Assembly (NCBI GenBank): GCA_947303825.1
Contig: CAMYZK010000157.1
Span: forward strand, 1 to 6,340
Length of the DNA stretch: 6,340 nucleotides
Direction: 5' to 3'
Source: an uncultured Prevotella sp.
GTDB lineage: Bacteria; Bacteroidota; Bacteroidia; Bacteroidales; Bacteroidaceae
Shown: in pieces, positions 1 through 5,647 of the stretch
Layout: each line of letters opens with the position of its first letter
How positions within the stretch are numbered: position 1 is the first letter of the stretch
Translations under genes and position numbers: made by a program
Notes under the pieces: generated by a model
Databases searched by the model: none
What the model was told of the DNA's origin: nothing
The model's input: only the letters and a program-made list of their open reading frames with translations

Positions 1-543
1 GACGCCTTCATGCAGATTGGTAAGTTCCTGGCTGGCCTGAAGGAAGACTCAAAGAACGAGTATGCCATGGTGGGATTCCGCTGCTGCAATACCCTGAGTG
101 AGAACGGCTCAGTGGCTCGTGGCGTATGTGCCTATGACGACAAGCGCCACCTCACCGATGTAGTGGAGCGCACCGAGATAATGCGCATAGCCGACAAGGG
201 CGATGCCATCTGCTATAAGGACGAGCAGGGTGAGTGGCAGCCACTGGAGGAGAATGTTCCTGTCTCGATGAACATGTGGGGCTTCACCCCTGACTACTTC
301 GAGCACTCCGAGGCGTACTTCAAGGAGTTCCTCAGCGACCCGAAGAACATGGAAAACCTCAAGGCCGAGTTCTTCATCCCTCTCATGGTGAACAAGCTCA
401 TCACCGAGGGAACAGCTACCTGCGAGGTACTCGACACCACCTCCAAGTGGTTTGGCGTTACCTACGCCGCCGACCGCCAGGCCACCGTCGACCGCATACA
501 GAAGCTTGTCGACGACGGTGTCTATCCCGCCAAACTGTTCTGA
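1..543 (+). CDS. Sugar-phosphate nucleotidyltransferase family protein, 3' part only (partial)
   Basis: The reading frame is open from base 1 and ends with TGA at 541-543, so only the last 180 residues are in the window. The first visible residues (DAFMQIGKFLAGLK) match what follows the NADDFYG motif in Bacteroidales nucleotidyltransferases of about 300 residues, so the nucleotide-binding GxGxR loop and metal-binding Asp lie upstream. Visible family hallmarks are VGFRCCNTLSENG and SRGV-like ARGVC, then VVERTEI, VSMNMWGFTPDYF, LKAEFFIPLMVN and DTTSKWFGVTYAADRQ, and the C-terminal YPAKLF. These enzymes join a nucleoside triphosphate to a sugar phosphate (NTP_transferase fold, cytoplasmic). The exact sugar and nucleotide cannot be told from this half. 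The Met at position 10 is internal, not a start. The C-terminal half looks intact, with no frameshift. Confidence 0.85.
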   Translation, partial: DAFMQIGKFLAGLKEDSKNEYAMVGFRCCNTLSENGSVARGVCAYDDKRHLTDVVERTEIMRIADKGDAICYKDEQGEWQPLEENVPVSMNMWGFTPDYFEHSEAYFKEFLSDPKNMENLKAEFFIPLMVNKLITEGTATCEVLDTTSKWFGVTYAADRQATVDRIQKLVDDGVYPAKLF

Positions 544-573
544 GAAAAGACATCCAATCGTTACAGCTATTGC

Positions 574-609
574 TATTGTGGGTCACGCTTCCAAGCGTGA
601 CCCACAATA
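574..609. repeat. Perfect 17-bp inverted repeat with a 2-base centre
   Basis: The arms at 574-590 (TATTGTGGGTCACGCTT) and 593-609 are exact reverse complements around a central CC. As RNA this would form a very stable hairpin with a small loop, beginning 31 bases after the stop of the nucleotidyltransferase. It is not followed by a T-run (the next bases are TCTCTTGACCC), so it is not a classical intrinsic terminator. It could still stop transcription, protect the mRNA 3' end, bind a dimeric protein, or be a dispersed REP/MITE-like palindrome. The structure is seen directly; the role is inferred. Confidence 0.85.
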
Positions 610-660
610 TCTCTTGACCCTATCACACGCAAATATGGAGACGTAGAACTGATATATGTC

Positions 661-819
661 ATGGACTTCTTGAAGATGCTTTGGAATGGAGAATTATCTG
701 AAAAAAAATCTAATTGTTGGAGTCAAATTATACTAATTCTTTTTAATATCTTTCTCAATCCTACTAAGTTGCTATTTTATGGTTACTTAATTACGCTAAA
801 GCTTGCAGAAACGAAATAA
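661..819 (+). CDS. Possible small membrane protein, 52 residues (hypothetical)
   Basis: An uninterrupted ATG-to-TAA frame in a strongly AT-rich stretch between two GC-rich genes. The predicted product starts MDFLKMLWNGELSEKK, then has a hydrophobic segment around residues 20-32 (SQIILILFNIFLN), a short NPTK turn, and a second hydrophobic stretch around 37-47 ending in a charged tail (KLAETK). The opening LWNGELS resembles the LWNGEYS-type start of some small bacterial membrane proteins; this is recalled by eye and unconfirmed. An open frame this long is uncommon by chance in DNA so rich in A/T, but no clear promoter or ribosome site precedes it. Its 3' end overlaps the -33 element of the kinase promoter. 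An alternative start is the ATG at 676. It may be real, a remnant, or chance. Confidence 0.4.
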   Translation: MDFLKMLWNGELSEKKSNCWSQIILILFNIFLNPTKLLFYGYLITLKLAETK

Positions 820-833
820 AAGTTGTACATTTG
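803..833 (+). promoter_or_regulatory. Bacteroidetes-type promoter of the FGGY kinase gene
   Basis: TACATTTG at 826-833 fits the -7 consensus TAnnTTTG exactly. TTG at 803-805 serves as the -33 element with a 20-base spacer, the normal spacing for the Bacteroidetes primary sigma factor. Transcription would start near 839-842, giving a leader of about 80 bases ahead of the kinase ATG at 921. Confidence 0.75.
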
Positions 834-858
834 CCAACGGATAGAGAAAAGATACCAG

Positions 859-914
859 AAACTCACAAACTCATAAACTCACACACTAACAAACTCACAA
901 ACTAAAAAACTCAA
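859..914 (+). repeat. Seven tandem octamers (consensus AAACTCAC) in the kinase leader
   Basis: Seven consecutive 8-base units fill 859-914: AAACTCAC, AAACTCAT, AAACTCAC, ACACTAAC, AAACTCAC, AAACTAAA, AAACTCAA. They end 6 bases before the ATG at 921. The array lies wholly in the predicted untranslated leader and occupies the place where a Shine-Dalgarno sequence would be. It contains no G at all and should be unstructured, as suits Bacteroidetes initiation, which relies on A-rich open leaders. Change in copy number could tune translation without altering the protein; that part is inference. Confidence 0.85.
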
Positions 915-920
915 CCCCCA

Positions 921-2396
921 ATGACCTATATCATTGCCATCGACCAAAGCACGTCGGCAACGAAGGCACTGCTCTTCGACAGCAACTGCCGTCTTCTGGC
1001 ACGGGCCGACAAGGAGCATCGCCAGTATTATCCCCAGACAGGATGGGTGGAGCACGATGCCGAGGAGATATACCGTAACACCGTTGAGGTGATAAGCAAC
1101 ATTGTAGGGCAACACCCCGAATGTGCTGCCTGCTGCACCCTGGCCATCACCAACCAGCGCGAGACCGTAGTGGTGTGGGACAAGACCACCGGCCTGCCCA
1201 TCAGCCGGGCTGTGGTGTGGCAGGACACACGTGGCAAGGACATCTGCCAGCAGCTGAAGGCCGACGGATGCGGGCCGATGGTGATGGAGCGCGCCGGCCT
1301 GCTCATTGATCCCAACTTCTCGGCACCGGGAGTGAAGTGGCTGCTCGACAATATCCCCGACGCACGCCAGAAGGCTGCCGACGGACAGTTGCTCATGGGC
1401 ACCATAGACACATGGCTGGTGTGGAAACTCACTAAGGGACGCACTTTTGCTACTGACACCACCAACGCCTCGCGCACCATGCTCTTCAACATCCACACCA
1501 TGCAGTGGGACGACGAGCTGCTACGGCTCTTTGGCATTCCAGGGTCAATGATGCCGCAGGTGTTGCCTGCCGATGCCGTCCTTGGCCATACCACTGTTGA
1601 GGGCACCTTCTCACAGCCGATGCCCATAGCAGGAGTGCTGGGCGACTCTCACGGAGCCCTCGTCGGACAGATGTGCTTCCACGAGGGCATGGGCAAGGTG
1701 ACCTACGGCACGGGCTCTAGCGTGATGGTAAACATAGGCCAGCAGCCATTGCCTGCTCCCGAGGGCCTTGTCACCAGCGTTGCCTTCTCGGCACAGGGAT
1801 GCCACTACTACGCCTATGAGGGAAATATCTACAGCACCAGTGCCACCCTGAAGTGGATGGCCGACCAGCTGAAGATAGTGTCACACCCGCGTGAGATGGA
1901 GGCCGAGGCCGTCAGCGTTGCCGACACAGGCGGGGTGTACATTATCCCCGCCTTCAGCGGACTGGGTGCCCCTTGGTGGAAGAGTGATGTCCGTGGAGCG
2001 GTAGTGGGTCTTACCTTTGCAACGACACGTGCCCATTTTCTCAGGGCAGCCCTCGAGTCTATTGCCTATCAGGTGAAAGACCTCGTCGATGTCATGGCAC
2101 GTGCTACCGGCTCGCCACTCAGGGAGATAGCTGCCGATGGAGGACCCACGGGCAACCGCTTCCTCATGCAGTATCAGGCCGACCTGCTGCAGACACCCAT
2201 TGTCTGTACCGATGTGGAGGATGCCTCGGCAATGGGAGCTGCCGTCATGGCAGGCTTGGCCACAGGACTGTGGAAGTCGTTTGACGAGGTGTCCGCCCTG
2301 CGCAAAGTGACCAAGGTCATCAAGCCACAGGCCGACAACCACGCCGCTGCATACGCTGGATGGCTCAAGGCCGTGGAAAAGGTTGTTGGAGTTTAG
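921..2396 (+). CDS. FGGY-family carbohydrate kinase, glycerol kinase-like (GlpK-like)
   Basis: A complete 491-residue cytoplasmic kinase that should transfer phosphate from ATP to a polyol or sugar. It aligns almost end to end with E. coli GlpK by eye: the N-terminal phosphate loop DQSTSATK (8-15), GWVEHD (41-46), NQRET (78-82), VVWQDTRG (98-105), TNASRTMLFNIHT (181-193), GDSHGALVGQ (241-250), TYGTGSSVM (261-269), FSGLGAPWW (345-353), LESIAYQ (378-384) and DGGPTGNRFLMQ (406-417). With a constant offset of 3, the glycerol contacts Arg83, Glu84, Trp103 and Asp245 are kept as R80, E81, W100 and D242 (the likely catalytic base), but Tyr135 is N132 and Gln246 is S243. The fructose-1,6-bisphosphate Arg236 is P233, so that allosteric site is probably absent. 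Glycerol is the default guess; another polyol or ketose is possible. It has its own promoter and no glpF or glpD neighbour. Confidence 0.88.
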   Translation: MTYIIAIDQSTSATKALLFDSNCRLLARADKEHRQYYPQTGWVEHDAEEIYRNTVEVISNIVGQHPECAACCTLAITNQRETVVVWDKTTGLPISRAVVWQDTRGKDICQQLKADGCGPMVMERAGLLIDPNFSAPGVKWLLDNIPDARQKAADGQLLMGTIDTWLVWKLTKGRTFATDTTNASRTMLFNIHTMQWDDELLRLFGIPGSMMPQVLPADAVLGHTTVEGTFSQPMPIAGVLGDSHGALVGQMCFHEGMGKVTYGTGSSVMVNIGQQPLPAPEGLVTSVAFSAQGCHYYAYEGNIYSTSATLKWMADQLKIVSHPREMEAEAVSVADTGGVYIIPAFSGLGAPWWKSDVRGAVVGLTFATTRAHFLRAALESIAYQVKDLVDVMARATGSPLREIAADGGPTGNRFLMQYQADLLQTPIVCTDVEDASAMGAAVMAGLATGLWKSFDEVSALRKVTKVIKPQADNHAAAYAGWLKAVEKVVGV

Positions 2397-2430
2397 AGAT
2401 CATATCTTTCATTTTCATTTTTCATCTGAT

Positions 2431-3255
2431 TCATCTCACCACTTCGGTGAATTCGGGCTTTGCGCCTTTCTCCTTGCCCACAGTGACGTAAATGACTGAT
2501 GTAGCCTCTCCGCCGTTCATGCCACGGCTCTTTACGGTAAACATGTAGTCAGTGCTGTCGCTGGTGGTACGTTTTCCTACGGTCTGCGGCGTACCAAGCG
2601 GGAACTGATAGCTTGAACATGCGGCATCGAAGATGGCCTTGTCGTCATCTGTTACAGGCTGCTGGGCAGAATAGGCCGGCAGCTTTGTTACCTTACCCTT
2701 CTTATAGCCGTTCTCTTTCAGAAAGCGGTCCAGTTCTTTTGCTGCAGCTGCCACTCGTGCCGTGCGCACACCGTAGCCCTTCGCTATCGTAGCTTTGGGT
2801 AGTGCTTTCTTAAGGTCGGCCGACGAGGTGTTAAGGCCGCCGCTGCCAAAGGTACAGAAGGGCACCACTGTCTTGCCGGCAAAGTCGCACTCCTTGACAA
2901 GGGTGGCTATGGGCATGGCGTATGTGCCAAACCAGATGGGGTAGCCCACGAAGATGACATCGTAGTCGGCAATCTTAGACTTCAGCGGTTTCAGGGCGGG
3001 CGTCTCTCCGTTCTGCATCTCGCGCTGCCCTCGCTGTATGGTCTCCTGGAAGACGCCCGAATAGGGTTCCACGGCCTCTATTCCTTCGATGTCTGCCCCT
3101 AGCTGCTTCTGCAGCTCTAGTGCCACGGTTTTGGTGGTTCCTGTCTCCGAATAGTAGAGAACGAGTTGACGATTGGCTTTCGCCGTTGTCTTTTGTGCAT
3201 ATCCCCCGATAACAGAAGTCATAACTGCAAAGATTAACAAGAATAGTTTTTTCAT
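2431..3255 (-). CDS. Exported flavodoxin-like protein with extra C-terminal domain
   Basis: A 274-residue protein. The start at 3255 was chosen because it opens directly with a signal peptide (MKKLFLLIFAVMTSVIGGYA, likely cleaved after A20); the in-frame ATG at 3309 would add 18 residues and lie upstream of the predicted promoter -7 box. The flavodoxin fold spans about 30-185: the FMN-phosphate loop YYSETGTTKT (34-43), YPIWFGTYAMP (105-115) with the aromatic ring over the flavin, and TFGSGG (135-140). Such proteins carry electrons or reduce quinones through bound FMN. The signal peptide points to the periplasm, where FMN would have to be supplied. Residues of about 195-274 form an additional domain ending IYVTVGKEKGAKPEF, not part of classical flavodoxins; I do not recognise it. 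The gene converges on the kinase with a 34-base gap and no obvious terminator, and diverges from the fucosidase. Confidence 0.85.
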   Translation of the reverse strand: MKKLFLLIFAVMTSVIGGYAQKTTAKANRQLVLYYSETGTTKTVALELQKQLGADIEGIEAVEPYSGVFQETIQRGQREMQNGETPALKPLKSKIADYDVIFVGYPIWFGTYAMPIATLVKECDFAGKTVVPFCTFGSGGLNTSSADLKKALPKATIAKGYGVRTARVAAAAKELDRFLKENGYKKGKVTKLPAYSAQQPVTDDDKAIFDAACSSYQFPLGTPQTVGKRTTSDSTDYMFTVKSRGMNGGEATSVIYVTVGKEKGAKPEFTEVVR

Positions 3256-3298
3256 ATTACGCAAATGTTTATATTGTTTACTCTTTCTCAATTGAGCA

Positions 3299-3330
3299 CA
3301 AAAGTACACTTTTCAGATGATACAGCCAAA
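3299..3330 (-). promoter_or_regulatory. Bacteroidetes-type promoter of the flavodoxin gene
   Basis: Read on the minus strand, TACTTTTG (3306 to 3299) matches TAnnTTTG, and TTTG (3330 to 3327) is the -33 element, with a 20-base spacer. Transcription would start near 3292, about 37 bases before the flavodoxin ATG. This near-consensus pair supports the chosen start at 3255. A perfect 10-bp palindrome, CTCAATTGAG (3287-3296), covers the predicted start point and could be an operator. Confidence 0.7.
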
Positions 3331-3370
3331 AAAATGACATATTATTCGGTGTTTTTTTATTATTATTTGC

Positions 3371-3378
3371 TATCTTTG
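3371..3378 (+). promoter_or_regulatory. -7 promoter element of the fucosidase gene
   Basis: TATCTTTG fits TAnnTTTG and lies 25 bases before the ATG at 3403, which gives a short leader. No good TTG/TTTG lies about 20 bases upstream; the region instead carries A7 (3328-3334) and T7 (3352-3358) tracts. The promoter may therefore be weak or depend on an activator. It is back to back with the flavodoxin promoter. Confidence 0.5.
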
Positions 3379-3402
3379 CACAAATTATTAGATGATGAAA
3401 AG

Positions 3403-5193
3403 ATGAAATATGTATTGCAGGTATTGGCTGCCGTGCTGCTAACGGCTACTGGCACCCTGGGCCAGACAAGGCCGAACGACAACATTCGCTTTGACAAAAG
3501 CGCGGTATGTGGGCCCGTGCCTACGCAGAACCAGCTGAGGTGGCAGGAGATGGAGATGTATGCCTTCATCCACTATTCGCTCAACACGTACACCAATCAG
3601 GAGTGGGGTTTTGGCAATGAAGAACCGCAGCTGTTCAATCCCTCCGACCTTGACTGCAGCCAGTGGGCACGCGTGTGCAAGCAGGCAGGCATGAAGGGCA
3701 TCATCTTCACTGCCAAGCATCACTGTGGCTTCTGTATGTGGCCGTCAAAGTATACAGAGTACTCTGTGAAGAACGCTCCTTGGAAGCAGGGTAGGGGAGA
3801 CGTGGTACGTGAGCTGGCAGATGCCTGCCGGGAAGAAGACCTGAAGTTTGCCGTCTATCTCTCGCCTTGGGATCGCAACCACAAAGATTATGGCAAGCCA
3901 GAGTATGTTACTTATTTCCGCAATCAGTTGCGTGAACTGCTTACAGAGTATGGCGACATCTTTGAAGTGTGGTTCGATGGTGCCAACGGTGGCGACGGCT
4001 GGTATGGCGGAGCCAACGAGACACGCCGTATAGACGGCAAGACCTACTACGGGTGGGCCGAGACCTTCCGCATGATACGCGAGCTGCAGCCCAATGCTGT
4101 AATATGGAATGATGGCGGCGATCGTGGCGACCTGCGCTGGGTGGGCACCGAGGCAGGCAATATAGGCGAGACCAACTGGAGCCTTATGCCAAGCAAGGGC
4201 GACACTCCTTACCACATGTTGCATTACGGAGTGGAAGACGGCGACGTGTGGTGTCCTGGCGAGACCAACACCAGCATACGTCCCGGATGGTTCTACCATG
4301 AGACAGAGAACGAGAACGTGAAGAGCCTGTCTAAGCTGATGGACACTTACTACAAGTCGGTGGGCCGCAACTCATGCCTGCTGCTCAATTTCCCCATCGC
4401 TCCCAACGGGCGCATTCATCCCACGGACTCGCTCCGCGGCATCGCCTTCAACAAGATGATCCACGAGGTGTTTGTCGGTGGAAAGTGCAAAGTGGATAGT
4501 GTAGAGTTCTTTGACGAGCAAAGCGGCAGAGCCGAGCGTGCTACTGAGCAAGAAACCACTGCGGTAGCACGCTCTACACTCTACACTCTACACTTTAAAG
4601 AGCCTACCACCTTCAACCGCTTTGTGGTTGAGGAAGACATCCGCTACGGACAACGGGTAAAGAAGTTCTCGCTGGAGGCTGAGGTGGACGGTCAATGGAT
4701 TCCGCTGAAAGATGAGCTTGCCGACAACGGCGACGGCCTGACCACCATAGGTCACCGCCGCATCGTCTGCTTCCCAACAGTAAACGCAACGAAATTGCGT
4801 TTCACTGTGCTCGACGCCAAGTGCGCCCCCATCATCAAGCGCACCTCCGTCTATCAGGCACCTGAGCTTACACCCGACATCCCCGACAGCGGTGAGAAGC
4901 ATGCGTCAGACTATTACATCTTCTTTGGAGGCGACAAGACGATGTTCGTCACCCTCGACAACGAGGCCACCGTTGCGGGCTTCCGCTATCTGCCACCACA
5001 AGACTCAAGCGAAGGCATTGTCACCCACTACCGCATTGCCGCTACTACCGACTGGAGCCACTGGGAGATGCTGGCCGAAGGCGAGTTCTCGAACATCGTG
5101 AACAACCCCATCTGGCAAACCGTGAGCTGCAAGCCCCAAGGTAATCCGTGTGGAGGGCCTGCGCCTGGCACAAGGCCAACGCATGAGCTATAG
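3403..5193 (+). CDS. Secreted GH29 alpha-L-fucosidase with probable 3'-end frameshift
   Basis: Retaining alpha-L-fucosidase that cleaves fucose from glycans in the periplasm or at the cell surface. The 596-residue frame starts at 3403 because a signal peptide (MKYVLQVLAAVLLTATGTLG) follows at once and the -7 box lies 25 bases upstream; upstream in-frame ATGs at 3265 and 3334 precede that box. The TIM barrel covers about 35-345: FIHYSLNTYT with H57, KHHCGFCMWPS with H106/H107, the nucleophile D192 in EVWFDGANG, and E250 in RWVGTEAG, which by analogy with bifidobacterial GH29-B enzymes is the acid/base. This suggests a 1,3/1,4-fucosidase of subfamily B. A beta-sandwich (F5/8C-like) follows from about 355. 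Residues 378-399 are encoded by an inverted repeat plus heptamer array. The frame ends abruptly at 5193, but removing one C at 5146-5147 restores a normal ending, SYSDVEVLTR, with TAA at 5216-5218 (604 residues). This could be real decay or a sequence error. The catalytic domain is untouched. Confidence 0.88.
   Translation: MKYVLQVLAAVLLTATGTLGQTRPNDNIRFDKSAVCGPVPTQNQLRWQEMEMYAFIHYSLNTYTNQEWGFGNEEPQLFNPSDLDCSQWARVCKQAGMKGIIFTAKHHCGFCMWPSKYTEYSVKNAPWKQGRGDVVRELADACREEDLKFAVYLSPWDRNHKDYGKPEYVTYFRNQLRELLTEYGDIFEVWFDGANGGDGWYGGANETRRIDGKTYYGWAETFRMIRELQPNAVIWNDGGDRGDLRWVGTEAGNIGETNWSLMPSKGDTPYHMLHYGVEDGDVWCPGETNTSIRPGWFYHETENENVKSLSKLMDTYYKSVGRNSCLLLNFPIAPNGRIHPTDSLRGIAFNKMIHEVFVGGKCKVDSVEFFDEQSGRAERATEQETTAVARSTLYTLHFKEPTTFNRFVVEEDIRYGQRVKKFSLEAEVDGQWIPLKDELADNGDGLTTIGHRRIVCFPTVNATKLRFTVLDAKCAPIIKRTSVYQAPELTPDIPDSGEKHASDYYIFFGGDKTMFVTLDNEATVAGFRYLPPQDSSEGIVTHYRIAATTDWSHWEMLAEGEFSNIVNNPIWQTVSCKPQGNPCGGPAPGTRPTHEL
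4534..4599 (+). repeat. Inverted repeat plus three CTCTACA heptamers inside the fucosidase gene
   Basis: GAGCGTGCTAC at 4534-4544 and its exact reverse complement at 4564-4574 flank 19 bases. Starting within the right arm, CTCTACA repeats three times without error (4572-4592), followed by the degenerate CTTTAAA (4593-4599). The block is 66 bases, 22 codons, and keeps the frame (protein ERATEQETTAVARSTLYTLHFK). It falls where F5/8C-like domains of related enzymes usually carry an LIDGD..TYW-type segment, which I cannot find here. The repeats are seen directly; the idea that they were inserted or expanded is inference. Confidence 0.8.
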
Positions 5194-5218
5194 CGATGTG
5201 GAAGTGCTCACCAGGTAA

Positions 5219-5647
5219 AAGCCCCGTCGGGTCGGAGTTACATTTCTAAGGGAAAGAACACTATCACATGAACACGGCAGACCGCGAAGCCCTTCTGCAG
5301 ACTATCGCGGATGCCAAGGCCGTGAAGGGAAGCAACGGGCGCGATGCTGCATCCAGGTCTTTGTCGGCGGCTATAGCGGCAGCCATTTCGCACCCCCTCT
5401 TGGGTAGCTTGTATGACTGTCTATCCTTATCAAGCCCCTCTGGAGCATAGCTGCGCCGAAGCTTTCCGAGATGTGAATTAAGAGTAGATTACGAAAATGG
5501 ACCTACCTGTCGCTAGAAAGGGCCTCCTTTTTGCAAAGTGATCAATGTATGATTATTGGGATGATATGGCCAGATTTTCCTACATTATTGATAAAAAACA
5601 GGTGAAAATGAAAAAAAAAAATGAATTCCCGTTTTATATTTCATTAA
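5219..5647. other. No intact gene; mosaic of short coding-like scraps
   Basis: About 430 bases without a convincing gene. Three pieces look coding-like. From 5268, MNTADREALLQTIADAKAVK has GC-rich coding character and a helical FIVAR-like look, but sense fades after about 5352. On the minus strand, about 5480 down to 5352 reads HLGKLRRSYAPEGLDKDR followed by SYKLPKR and MAAAIAADKDL, faintly like phage antirepressor/Rha-type proteins but with no start or end. From 5545, an AT-rich frame (MYDYWDDMARFSYIIDKK, 55 residues, stop 5710-5712) runs over the junction into the RND remnant in another frame. A run of 11 A lies at 5611-5621. A 5-bp stem at 5517-5530 followed by TT is too weak to call a terminator. 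Confidence 0.5.

Noticed and set aside
551..565. CATCCAAT and AATCGTTACA shared (direct or inverted) with the window's right end near 6305-6327, as element ends
   Set aside because: Matches of 8-10 bases are expected by chance in 6 kb, and nothing else supports a mobile element spanning the window.
879..1627. Two long minus-strand open frames (205 and 199 codons) opposite the kinase gene
   Set aside because: They mirror the GC-rich kinase coding sequence, have no recognisable protein features or promoter, and lie wholly opposite a well-supported gene.
2397..2430. Bidirectional terminator between the convergent kinase and flavodoxin genes
   Set aside because: The 34-base gap holds only T-rich TTCATTTTCATTTTTCAT sequence with no stable stem.
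3265..3402. Upstream in-frame starts for the fucosidase (3265, 3334)
   Set aside because: They would place the signal peptide inside the protein, precede the predicted promoter -7 box and overlap the divergent flavodoxin promoter.
3745..4299. 184-codon minus-strand frame inside the fucosidase
   Set aside because: Composition is that of a shadow of the plus-strand gene, with no family motif.
5517..5532. AAAGG/CCTTT stem followed by T residues as a terminator
   Set aside because: Only 5 bp with two GC pairs; too weak to support, and no intact gene ends just before it.
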